A stretch of 6,003 nt of DNA from Nitrososphaerota archaeon (GCA_005877225.1 VBPK01000122.1:1-6003); one strand, 5' to 3'. Shown: positions 1 through 5,561, counted from the first letter of the stretch. Translations and numbers: made by a program. Notes: generated by a model not told the origin, from the letters alone.

Positions 1-2
1 AT

Positions 3-716
3 GTCCCGGAATTCCAGGTAAAGGCGAACTCGCTTCGTGTCGACTTGATCGTTCTCCTGAGGGTCCTCTTTGGGCTAACCTTCGCCGTGCGCTACCTGGA
101 CAGGCACGAAGCCAGCGTGATCAAGCGGTACAGGGCCGTCGCAGAACTGATTCCACCCCAGGACAGGAAGGCTTTCGACGAGATGCTGAGAGACGAGGAA
201 GAGCACGAGAAGGAGTTCGGGCAGAAGATCGAGACTTCGTCTGTTCACTACATCTCATTCGTCGTGCTGGGGCTGGCCGACGCCCTAGTGGAGATAACGG
301 GGATACACGCGGGTTCCCTCGGCATATACAACTCGACCGAGATATCGGGTCTCGCGGGGGTGGTCGCGGGGGCTGCCGCCTCCCTAGCCATGTCCTCGGC
401 GGCATTCGCTCAGGCGAAGCAAGGCTTTACCGGCTCGGCTCGCCTCTCGGCCGTCTACACCGGGGTATCGTACTTCATCACAGCGGTCATCCTGGCGACT
501 CCCTACTTCCTGACTCCGAGCCAAGTCGTAGCCTTGAGCGCCTCCCTGGTCTTGGCCGTAATCATAGTGGCTTCGATCACATACTACAGCTCCGTGATAT
601 CGGGGAAGGGCTTCTCGAGGGACTTCCTCGAGATACTGGGAATAATGTTCGGGACGACGCTCGTCCTATACCTCTTGGGTTCCTTCATCAGGATCGCCAT
701 CGGTTTAACCATCTGA
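3..716 (+). CDS. VIT1/CCC1-family iron/manganese transporter with N-terminal ferritin-like domain (5' end outside window)
   Basis: Seen: the frame has no stop back to the left edge, and 237 residues are visible. A TTG at 45 could start a shorter protein, but residues before it (VPEFQVKANSLRVD) and after it (RVLFGLTFAVRYL) match how this family reads between its two halves, so the true start is probably upstream of the window. Residues about 30-80 are a charged helical segment with Glu36 and a DEEEHE cluster (64-69), typical of a ferritin/rubrerythrin-like metal site. Residues about 82-237 are the VIT1-like membrane part: VLGLADALVEITG (88-100) carries Asp93 and Glu97 at the usual transport-site positions, and SLAM (127-130) carries the family Met. 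Three further hydrophobic segments follow (about 150-170, 175-195, 208-234). Known of the family: export or sequestration of Fe2+/Mn2+ across a membrane. Exact substrate is not visible. The stop is followed by a pyrimidine-rich run (CTCCTTTCTT, 724-733) that could aid termination. Confidence 0.85.
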   Translation, partial: VPEFQVKANSLRVDLIVLLRVLFGLTFAVRYLDRHEASVIKRYRAVAELIPPQDRKAFDEMLRDEEEHEKEFGQKIETSSVHYISFVVLGLADALVEITGIHAGSLGIYNSTEISGLAGVVAGAAASLAMSSAAFAQAKQGFTGSARLSAVYTGVSYFITAVILATPYFLTPSQVVALSASLVLAVIIVASITYYSSVISGKGFSRDFLEILGIMFGTTLVLYLLGSFIRIAIGLTI

Positions 717-770
717 CAGGCGACTCCTTTCTTGACACAGACTTTGCGGGAGGGTTTCCGCCACGCATTG

Positions 771-822
771 ACAAATACAGACTTCTGATTGGTCGTTAAA
801 TAGCCGTACAGCTTGTATTTGT
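771..822 (+). promoter_or_regulatory. archaeal promoter of the tnpA-tnpB remnant with flanking inverted repeat
   Basis: A TATA-like box TTAAATA lies at 796-802, centred about 24 nt before the ATG at 823. That spacing is what a leaderless archaeal transcript needs, and no Shine-Dalgarno sequence is visible. The box is bracketed by a perfect 9-bp inverted repeat: ACAAATACA at 771-779 and TGTATTTGT at 814-822, the right arm ending exactly at the start codon. A bound dimer there would cover the TATA box and start site, so the repeat could be an operator or a TnpA end-binding site. The operator role is inference. Confidence 0.5.
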
Positions 823-948
823 ATGAGGCTTTCGGCTTGGGCAAGGAAGACAGGGCTGTCGCACAAGACAGCGCGGCGGCTCTGGAAGACAGGAAGGCTC
901 CCCTTCTTGCCGGCTGAGCAACTCGCTACGGGTACAGTCATTGTCCAT
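823..948 (+). pseudogene. tnpA: IS607 TnpA remnant: MerR-like HTH domain only, catalytic domain lost
   Basis: The first 42 residues read as the N-terminal DNA-binding domain of an IS607 serine transposase. MRLSAWARKTGLSHKTARRL is the winged-helix/MerR-type recognition unit, followed by a WKTGRLP turn and the family's closing QLATGTVIV. In an intact TnpA this leads into a serine-recombinase domain with a YARVSS-type motif holding the nucleophilic serine; here no such domain follows. The frame runs after residue 42 through a 14-residue linker (LRSPDLTESQEAAA) straight into the TnpB start at 991. The simplest reading is an in-frame deletion of most of tnpA. The surviving piece could in principle still bind the element's own ends or promoter. 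It starts at ATG 823, correctly placed behind the TATA box. Confidence 0.75.
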
Positions 949-990
949 CTGCGAAGTCCGGACTTAACTGAAAGCCAAGAAGCTGCTGCT

Positions 991-2141
991 ATGAAGCTAG
1001 TTCGCGCCTACAAGACAGAACTCGCCCCGGACGACGCGCAACTCGCGTCTCTATACAGCCACGCCGGGGCCGCCAGGTTCGCGTACAACTGGGGGCTCGA
1101 GTGGAAGAGCAATGTACACCTGTTCAACCTGCTCCCGCACCCGAAGCTGAAGACGCCCACCGCAGTAGACCTCCACAGGGAGCTCAACAGGCTCAAGAAG
1201 ACCAAACTATCCTGGTTGTACGAGGTATCGAAGTGCGCCCTACAGGAGGCATTGAGAGACCTCGACACGGCGTTCAGTAACTTCTTTGGGCGCAGGGCAG
1301 GCCCCCCAAACTTCAAGAGCAGGAAGAGAGGGGCGGGGTCGTTCACGCTCACTGGTGGCATCAAAGTTCGCCCCGGCGAGGTCCGCCTTCCTCGGATAGG
1401 CTGGGTTAGACTCAAGGAACGCGGTTACATACCTTCCAGGGCGCACGTCAACTGTGTCACCGTCTCTGAACGCGCTAAACGATGGTATGTGGCTGTCAAT
1501 GTCGTCGTGGAGGAAAGAAGAAAGGAACTGACTACCCCGCCCGGCCCCGTGGTCGGTGTTGATCGTGGGTTGAACTCCCTCGCGGTCGTCAGTGACGGCA
1601 CCGTGCTCGAGAACCCGAGGGTGCTGCGCAGGTACGAGAGGAAGCTCAAACACCTCCAGCGCAACCTCAGCCGCAAGCGGAAGGGCTCGTCAAACCGAAG
1701 AAAGGCTAATGGGGCGCTTGCCCGCCTCAACATGAGGGTCGTGAATACGCGCCTCGACGCCATCCAGAAATTCACTACGATGCTGGCGAAAACCAAGCCT
1801 GGGGCGAGACGCTGAGGCAGCTGCGATACAAGGCCCGGTGGTACGGGTCCTCACTTCACAAGGCAGACAGGTGGTACCCATCGACGAAGAGGTGCTCGAG
1901 GTGCGGGCAAGTGAAGGAGGAGATGCCTCTGGAGGAGCGCGTCTTCCACTGCGAGGGCTGCGGCCTCGTCGCGGACCGCGACCTTAACGCCGCGAGGAAC
2001 CTCGCGGAGTGGCCGGGAGTTGCCCGGACACTCGAAACGCCCGTGGAGGGAGGAGTCCAGTCAACGGCCAAGCCGCTGATTCAGCCTCCTAGTGAATCAG
2101 GAACCATAAGCCTCGGAAGAGGCCCATGGCGACGGATGTGA
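991..2141 (+). pseudogene. tnpB: TnpB RNA-guided nuclease, disrupted by internal deletion and frameshift
   Basis: TnpB begins at ATG 991 (MKLVRAYKTEL, a typical family start) and is joined in frame to the upstream HTH. Recognisable parts are AGAARFAYNWGLEWK in the N-terminal helical region, NFKSRKRGAGSF, and RuvC motif I, VVGVDRGLNSLAVV, with catalytic Asp at 1561-1563. The frame then ends at TGA 1813-1815 after FTTMLAKTKPGARR. The C-terminal part resumes in another frame from about 1797 (AWGETLRQLRYKARWYG), followed by a four-Cys zinc ribbon (Cys codons at 1893, 1902, 1950, 1959) and RuvC motif III, ADRDLNAARNL (Asp at 1980-1982), to TGA 2139-2141. In relatives about 30-35 residues, including the second catalytic residue (E of the EDL motif), lie between LAKTK and AWGE. 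Here they are missing and the length lost is not a multiple of three. Known of the family: transposon-encoded, omega-RNA-guided DNA nucleases. This copy should be inactive. Confidence 0.85.
2076..2123 (+). ncRNA. two hairpins at the tnpB 3' end: candidate omega-RNA 3' scaffold / element right end
   Basis: A perfect 8-bp stem, CTGATTCA (2076-2083) with TGAATCAG (2093-2100) around a 9-nt loop, is followed by a 5-bp stem, GCCTC (2110-2114) with GAGGC (2119-2123), closed by a GGAA tetraloop of the stable GNRA class. TnpB guide RNAs are known to derive from the 3' end of tnpB and the element's right end, with the guide beginning at the element boundary. These structures are in the right place for that. 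The assignment as omega-RNA is inference from position and folding; an alternative is a simple terminator or a leader structure for the gene starting at 2126. Confidence 0.4.
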
Positions 2142-2719
2142 TAAACGTCCACGGCTCTGGCAACGGTTTCCGCCACGGTCTCTCTTTCCTCGCGACCATA
2201 GCTTTCGTCTCAAGCTTGATCGGCTCAAGGACCTTCGCGACGCTGAACCCTCAGATTGTGGTGATACAACAGGGGATACACTTCCATCACTTCTGGTACG
2301 GCCTCGCCCTAATAGCGATCGCGGGCTGGCTCGGAATCGCGCGGCCCAGCGAGAGGCTCTCCAGGGTCTACGCCACCGTGTACGGCCTGGGAGCGGGTTT
2401 CATTGGCGACGAGGTCGGACTACTCCTTACCTTCGGGGATTACTACTCCGAATTGACCTACATCTCCCTGGTCGCGGCAGTCTCTTTCATCCTCTTAGCG
2501 ATGCTTCTTCTAAGGTATGGAGACCGGGTAGTCAGGGACGTCTTCTCAATCAGCTCCGCAGAGAAGGTCTTCCACCTCGGAATCTTCTTAGTAGGGTTCT
2601 CGGCTATCTTCTTCGCCTTTGGGCTGAACCTTCAGGGCGTCGTGGTGGCGCTGGCTGGGTTGATCGTGGCGGCAGTCGGGGAATGGCGAGAACGCAGACC
2701 CGCTTCAACGGATAAATGA
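2126..2719 (+). CDS. six-helix integral membrane protein with HFHHF and GDE motifs, family not recognised
   Basis: 197 residues. Hydrophobic segments lie at about 16-36, 57-72, 81-103, 112-130, 150-167 and 170-186, so six membrane helices are likely. Between helices 1 and 2 is GIHFHHFWYG (50-59) with His52, His54 and His55; helix 3 contains GFIGDEVG (91-98) with Asp95-Glu96, followed by FGDYY (103-107). Clustered His plus an acidic pair near the membrane surface could bind a metal or heme, but that is inference. I do not recognise a named family. The ATG at 2126 has a weak AGAGG element (2118-2122) three bases upstream and overlaps the end of the tnpB frame. The frame is closed upstream by a TGA at 2093, so the start must lie between them, inside or against the right end of the insertion sequence. 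Its native promoter may have been replaced by the element. The C-terminus is charged (EWRERRPASTDK). Confidence 0.8.
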   Translation: MATDVINVHGSGNGFRHGLSFLATIAFVSSLIGSRTFATLNPQIVVIQQGIHFHHFWYGLALIAIAGWLGIARPSERLSRVYATVYGLGAGFIGDEVGLLLTFGDYYSELTYISLVAAVSFILLAMLLLRYGDRVVRDVFSISSAEKVFHLGIFLVGFSAIFFAFGLNLQGVVVALAGLIVAAVGEWRERRPASTDK

Positions 2720-2740
2720 CATCGTGGGTGCGCGAATTCG

Positions 2741-2926
2741 TTGAAGCAAGACGAACAACCGGTCGGTACTATCAAGGAGCACGTGAAGAAACGCTTCGAG
2801 GCCTCCGACAGGGAGTTTCTCTTCGGGGCGGACCGGGTTGATGTAAGGCGGGTGAAGCATCTGAAGTTCACGTCCGCAATGGGCGCAGAACGCCATGAGT
2901 CGCGAAAATCAGGTTTCTCTCGCTAA
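2741..2926 (+). CDS. possible small charged protein, 61 aa (uncertain)
   Basis: A TTG-started frame of 61 residues reads in the same phase as the upstream membrane-protein gene, separated from its TGA (2717-2719) by seven codons. The first about 45 residues (for example IKEHVKKRFEASDREF and ADRVDVRRVKHLKF) have the Lys/Arg/Glu/Asp-rich helical look of real small archaeal proteins, and their codon third positions are mostly G or C like neighbouring genes. The last 15 residues look less protein-like. The only Shine-Dalgarno candidate is a weak GGGTG at 2726-2730. No family is recognised. It could be a short second gene, a C-terminal extension lost to a stop codon, or chance. A minus-strand frame over the same bases is a competing reading. 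Confidence 0.3.
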   Translation: MKQDEQPVGTIKEHVKKRFEASDREFLFGADRVDVRRVKHLKFTSAMGAERHESRKSGFSR

Positions 2927-3213
2927 AGGGTTCTCAGGTCAAGTCGGAGGGGGGAAGCGTTCTTCCTGCCGCTAAACATCGAAGTGTGGTTCCTCCCAAT
3001 TCAAGTGCTCTCTTCCGTGCTGAGCCTAATCTTTGACAGACTAGCTGATTGAGAGATGTTGCCAACGAGACATATCTGAATAACAAGGTAAGAAGCGGTC
3101 TCCTGCCATTAGACTTTCACTAGCACTAGTGATTCAACACGAGCTCCAGATTTGACCTCTGGGCAGAGTGAGCGTACACTTGCGATCGGGTAGTCTAGAT
3201 ACTGATTTGGGCG
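2927..3213. other. non-coding stretch between convergent genes
   Basis: I see no convincing gene or RNA in these 287 bases. A short hydrophobic frame (about 2960-3052, encoding FFLPLNIEVWFLPIQVLSS) continues in phase with the ORF ending at 2926, but has no start codon. A 7-bp inverted repeat, TCACTAG (3117-3123) and CTAGTGA (3126-3132), lies about 80 bases beyond the aIF1A stop, on the side where that minus-strand transcript would end; it might help termination but has no T-tract. Confidence 0.4.
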
Positions 3214-3519
3214 TCAGATATTCTTGAGATAGTTGTTGGCCTCGAGCCAGTCCGCATGGGCCCTGATGTAACGCCAGAGTATGTCTGCCTTTCTGTTATC
3301 GAAATCCCAGGGAGATACAAGAACTATGTCGTTCTCCCGTATCCACATCCTTCGCTTGAGCTTCCCCCTGATTCTGCAGACGCGGGTTTGACCGTCGGCA
3401 CACTTCACGATGACTAGGTCGCCTCCCGTCAGCTTGAGCACTCTGCCGAGAAATTCGCCCTGCTCAGGCTTGACGAGTTCCTTCAGATTTGCTTCGCTTA
3501 GCACCTTTCTTTTACCCAA
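3214..3519 (-). CDS. eif1A: translation initiation factor 1A (aIF1A)
   Basis: 101 residues, full length for the archaeal factor. The S1-like OB-fold spans about residues 18-73: GEFLGRVLKLTGGDLVIVKC, then the basic signature RGKLKRRMWI (51-60), then DIVLVSPWDF (64-73). A C-terminal helical tail follows (KADILWRY, WLEANNYL). Known role: binds the A site of the small ribosomal subunit in the cytoplasm and, with aIF1 and aIF2, promotes initiator tRNA placement and start-site selection. The start is TTG (3517-3519), chosen because GGTGA (minus strand, 3526-3530) lies six bases upstream, a strong archaeal Shine-Dalgarno match, and because GKRKV is a sensible basic N-terminus. No in-frame neighbour abuts it, so it appears to be transcribed alone from its own promoter. 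Recognition is firm; only the exact start is open. Confidence 0.95.
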   Translation of the reverse strand: MGKRKVLSEANLKELVKPEQGEFLGRVLKLTGGDLVIVKCADGQTRVCRIRGKLKRRMWIRENDIVLVSPWDFDNRKADILWRYIRAHADWLEANNYLKNI

Positions 3520-3525
3520 GAGGGG

Positions 3526-3608
3526 TCACCAAGACGCTCTCCAATTGGAGAGTGCACAGCCGGAAGATCGATTCATTGCTCTTGGTGTAACGGGAACTCC
3601 AATATTAA
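3526..3608 (-). promoter_or_regulatory. aIF1A upstream region: Shine-Dalgarno, 16-bp palindrome, possible TATA box
   Basis: Reading on the minus strand, a TATA-like TTAATATT lies at 3608-3601, a perfect 16-bp palindrome CTCTCCAATTGGAGAG at 3552-3537, and the Shine-Dalgarno sequence GGTGA at 3530-3526. If the TATA box is used, transcription would begin near 3577 and the palindrome would lie in a leader of about 58 nt, six bases before the ribosome-binding site. It could be a protein operator or an RNA hairpin affecting translation. The palindrome is seen; the TATA assignment and any function are inference. Confidence 0.45.
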
Positions 3609-3643
3609 GTCTGTGGGACCTGCCGGCGTCGAAATATCCAAAC

Positions 3644-3666
3644 AATTTCCATTTTTGTGGGAAATT
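3644..3666. repeat. 7-bp inverted repeat (AATTTCC / GGAAATT)
   Basis: AATTTCC at 3644-3650 and GGAAATT at 3660-3666 form a perfect stem around a 9-base loop in an AT-rich non-coding stretch upstream of the aIF1A promoter. No role can be assigned. Confidence 0.4.
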
Positions 3667-3730
3667 CGTAGCACCGACCACGAATCTGTAAACTAGAGCG
3701 GTCCAAGAAATCAAGCTGTGGAAGGCTGTT

Positions 3731-3751
3731 GGCGGGCCCGCCGGGGTCCCC
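3731..3751. repeat. two adjacent GC-rich palindromes
   Basis: GGCGGGCCCGCC (3731-3742) is a perfect 12-bp palindrome, directly followed by GGGGTCCCC (3743-3751), a second perfect palindrome around a central T. They lie between the two minus-strand genes, 136-156 bases beyond the stop of the membrane-protein gene at 3887. They could form competing hairpins or be a protein site. No T-tract follows on either strand, so an ordinary intrinsic terminator is not supported. Confidence 0.45.
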
Positions 3752-3794
3752 CCAAATGGGCTAAGTTTGTGGACCAGACACCGTCGTGAATTTT

Positions 3795-3830
3795 TGGATC
3801 AGCATCGGCCTTTGAATCAGCATCGGCTCT
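3795..3830. repeat. 18-bp tandem duplication
   Basis: Two direct copies, 3795-3812 and 3813-3830, match at 15 of 18 positions and share the uninterrupted core ATCAGCATCGGC (3798-3809 and 3816-3827). They lie in the non-coding gap downstream of the minus-strand membrane-protein gene. This could be replication slippage or a pair of protein-binding sites. Confidence 0.6.
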
Positions 3831-3841
3831 TCGTCAAAGGT

Positions 3842-3862
3842 GAGAACTGCACCGTGGTTCTC
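3842..3862 (-). terminator. hairpin just downstream of the 3887-4957 gene, possible transcript end
   Basis: GAGAAC (3842-3847) pairs with GTTCTC (3857-3862), giving a 6-bp stem around a 9-base loop that can add one or two weak pairs. It lies 25 bases after the stop of the minus-strand membrane-protein gene. No T-run follows on the minus strand, so the terminator call rests on position alone. Confidence 0.2.
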
Positions 3863-3886
3863 TGCACTCCAAAGGAAACGGGGTGT

Positions 3887-4957
3887 CTATAGATGTAGCT
3901 CGATCATAATGAGTCGCGCAATCAAGATCGCAGCAACGGACAATGTGATTGCGAAGAATCGACCGAGTATGCTCGTTTCAAACGGCCACGTTGGAACCGC
4001 AGAGACCTTCTGATCCAGGATCTGTATCGTCAGCAGCTTCTCCATTCGTGTAAGTATATCCCCCGGATCTTCGTGACCTGCGTTATCTGGTTTCTTCGCA
4101 AGTTGGTTGAACTGCTCCCGAATCCTCGATTGCTCTAATCTCTTCTCTTGTTGCATCTTTCGATGTATGTTATTGAGGGGCAAGAAGAACATGACCATTC
4201 CTGTTATGAGAAAGATCAGGAGGAGTGCAATATCTGAAAATCCAAATGGAAGAATTATCAAGGTGAGTGCTCCAAGAAAGACGACGGCGATGTAAGCGCC
4301 CGCCAGGGAGAGTGATATTGAACCCAAGGGTCGGAGGCCAAGCATCGGGTCTTCGCTCGACGACCTAAGCCTCAAAGCCTCTCCCCCTAGCTTGTGCAAT
4401 CCTCGGAGAGAGCTCAGGTACACCCAAAGGAAGGACCCGAAAGAGAATCCGGTGAAGATGCTTGATACGATTTCTGAAAGGTCGCCAAGACCAGGATTTC
4501 CGCTACCCCTGACGGTTGGTGAGGCTCCTGGAATGGCGTAGAGGCCTATCACTGCTGCCCCGATTAATATCGGCGGCAGTAGGCGAGACACACCGCCGAA
4601 GACTTTGTGCAGAGTCTCTTCGCCGTGCGGTGAAGTCGCCGAGAGTTCGAGTTTAGATTGCACCACCCTCAAGCGCATGAACCTTACCGAGAAAATCAGA
4701 AGGAATGGGATGAGAATCAAATTCAAAACAAGATTGGCAATCGCTTGCCAAAGCGACAGGTTGGGATCGAGGATTCTGGTTAGGGTGACCTTTGGGTCAA
4801 ACGTATCCACGTACCCGCCGAGGAGGCGCCCTCCGACTCCAAAAAGAATCGCCCAGAAGAGACATCCCCAAGCATAGGGAAGATGGACGAGGTTGACAAG
4901 CCGCTCGACTGGAGTCGACCACTCTGGGCTACGCCTGACGTTAACATTGCCAACCAA
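3887..4957 (-). CDS. seven-helix integral membrane protein of unknown function
   Basis: 356 residues. Hydrophobic segments at about 25-46, 70-93, 126-146, 162-183, 213-236, 241-260 and 333-352 suggest seven membrane helices. A charged, probably coiled cytoplasmic stretch at about 261-312 (HRKMQQEKRLEQSRIREQF, then NQLAKKPDN) separates the last two. A polar loop before helix 5 has SSEDPMLGLRPLGSISL (200-216), and helix 6 ends in FFLPLNNIHRKM, both conserved-looking positions. I do not recognise a named family, and there is no signal peptide or enzymatic motif. The start is TTG at 4955-4957: no ATG or GTG precedes the first helix in frame, and the frame is closed upstream by TAA at about 4980. 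No Shine-Dalgarno sequence is visible. A weak TATA-like AAGTATTT lies about 27 bases upstream, so a leaderless transcript is possible. It appears to stand alone; the next minus-strand gene (aIF1A) is 367 bases away. Confidence 0.8.
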   Translation of the reverse strand: MVGNVNVRRSPEWSTPVERLVNLVHLPYAWGCLFWAILFGVGGRLLGGYVDTFDPKVTLTRILDPNLSLWQAIANLVLNLILIPFLLIFSVRFMRLRVVQSKLELSATSPHGEETLHKVFGGVSRLLPPILIGAAVIGLYAIPGASPTVRGSGNPGLGDLSEIVSSIFTGFSFGSFLWVYLSSLRGLHKLGGEALRLRSSSEDPMLGLRPLGSISLSLAGAYIAVVFLGALTLIILPFGFSDIALLLIFLITGMVMFFLPLNNIHRKMQQEKRLEQSRIREQFNQLAKKPDNAGHEDPGDILTRMEKLLTIQILDQKVSAVPTWPFETSILGRFFAITLSVAAILIARLIMIELHL

Positions 4958-5561
4958 TTTCGAGAGACATTGGATCTGGCGAAATACTTACGGTTAACTC
5001 TTTCAAAGTAGATGTTACCTGCGCTCTATTCATCCCTTCATCCAAGAAAGCTACAATATCATGGCAGCTTGATGATCAAAAACTGATTCTCCTAACTATG
5101 TCAAATTGGGCGCAACCGGCCCGGCCGCTCAAAGTCAAAATCACATTATTCGGAAGCCTTAAGTAAACTAGTAGCAAATTTCAGGTAAGAATCTACCTTA
5201 TCCTTCTCTAAGAAGCCCATGACAAGGCAGAATGCTCTTTCAGACGCAAGGAGGAGTGTCTTTCTAGGAGTATTGGCAAAGAAGTACGACTGTCGCACTG
5301 AAGTCTCCGAGGTGGACAGGGTTATCACACTTTGAAGAAAGCATTGACACGAACAAGGTCTAGTTGTCACGTTTGCGCCCGGGTATCGGGTTTCCGGCTC
5401 GCGAAGCAAGAAGTCAAAGGAGAAATCCTGCCCTTCCCGGCCCTATAGCCAAGAAGATAACCCACTTTGTTCGCACCTGAGCCCGACAGAAATGGCCACC
5501 CACGACAGGAGTAGGACCTGATGCGGACAGAAGGCCCGGTAGAAACGCGGGATGATCCGAC
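4958..5561. other. 604-base stretch without a convincing gene
   Basis: This gap between divergently oriented genes should hold both promoters. I found no tRNA-like T-loop or RNA gene. Short frames exist on both strands: an 87-residue minus frame (5146-5409), whose last 40 residues look protein-like, and a 38-residue plus frame from ATG 5219. Neither has matching start signals or a known family. Small symmetric motifs occur, TTGATGATCAA at 5069-5079 and a CCCG/CGGG pair around 5378-5390. A weak TATA-like CTATAG near 5441-5446 is too far from the gene at 5562 for a leaderless message. Confidence 0.4.
5146..5409 (-). CDS. doubtful 87-aa ORF, possibly the decayed end of a gene
   Basis: The C-terminal portion (LLLASERAFCLVMGFLEKD, then SYLKFATSLLKASE) looks like two amphipathic helices of a real protein, but the N-terminal half is Ser/Thr/Cys-rich and unlike a protein core. 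Codon third positions are not GC-biased as in the firm genes here. No Shine-Dalgarno sequence or family was recognised. It may be a gene remnant or chance. Confidence 0.15.
   Translation of the reverse strand: MLREPETRYPGANVTTRPCSCQCFLQSVITLSTSETSVRQSYFFANTPRKTLLLASERAFCLVMGFLEKDKVDSYLKFATSLLKASE

Larger units (their letters stand above)
732..2125 (+). mobile_element. decayed IS607-family insertion sequence (boundaries approximate)
   Basis: The element is recognised from two parts in the IS607 order: the N-terminal HTH of a TnpA serine transposase, then a TnpB. The catalytic recombinase domain of TnpA is missing, and TnpB carries an internal deletion plus a frameshift, so the copy cannot transpose by itself and its TnpB should be nuclease-dead or absent. 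IS607 elements have no terminal inverted repeats and make no target duplication, so the ends cannot be set from one copy. I take the left limit from repeated motifs before the promoter (TTGACA at 732 and 768, CAGACTT at 738 and 778) and the right limit from the last hairpin before the next gene. It lies between the VIT1-like transporter and a membrane-protein gene, both on the same strand. Confidence 0.7.

Noticed and set aside
121..405. Minus-strand frames within the VIT1 region and other antisense frames in firm genes (for example within 1008-1796)
   Set aside because: They are Arg/Pro/Ser-rich antisense readings of GC-rich coding sequence with no start signals.
823..2141. IS200/IS605-type element with a Y1 transposase
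   Set aside because: The upstream HTH matches IS607 serine transposase, and there is no HUH motif or Y1 tyrosine domain.
2716..2841. Plus-strand 41-aa frame whose ATG overlaps the TGA of the membrane-protein gene (ATGA)
   Set aside because: The overlap is attractive for coupled translation, but codon third positions are rich in A and T, unlike the firm genes, and the sequence resembles no protein.
2705..2896. Minus-strand 63-aa frame beginning MAFCAHCGREL, resembling a zinc ribbon
   Set aside because: It has one CxxC pair but no second pair, and the rest is not zinc-ribbon-like. The plus-strand frame over the same bases looks somewhat more protein-like. Neither is secure.
3526..3714. Minus-strand 62-aa frame upstream of aIF1A ending at its Shine-Dalgarno site
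   Set aside because: The region is AT-rich and carries the promoter-like and palindromic signals; the translation has no protein character.
3729..3780. GC-rich block considered as a tRNA end
   Set aside because: No TpsiC-loop sequence (GGTTCRAATCC type), anticodon arm or acceptor pairing could be found on either strand.
5219..5335. Plus-strand 38-aa frame starting MTRQNALSDARRS
   Set aside because: Too short, with no Shine-Dalgarno sequence, no family, and an equally plausible frame on the other strand.
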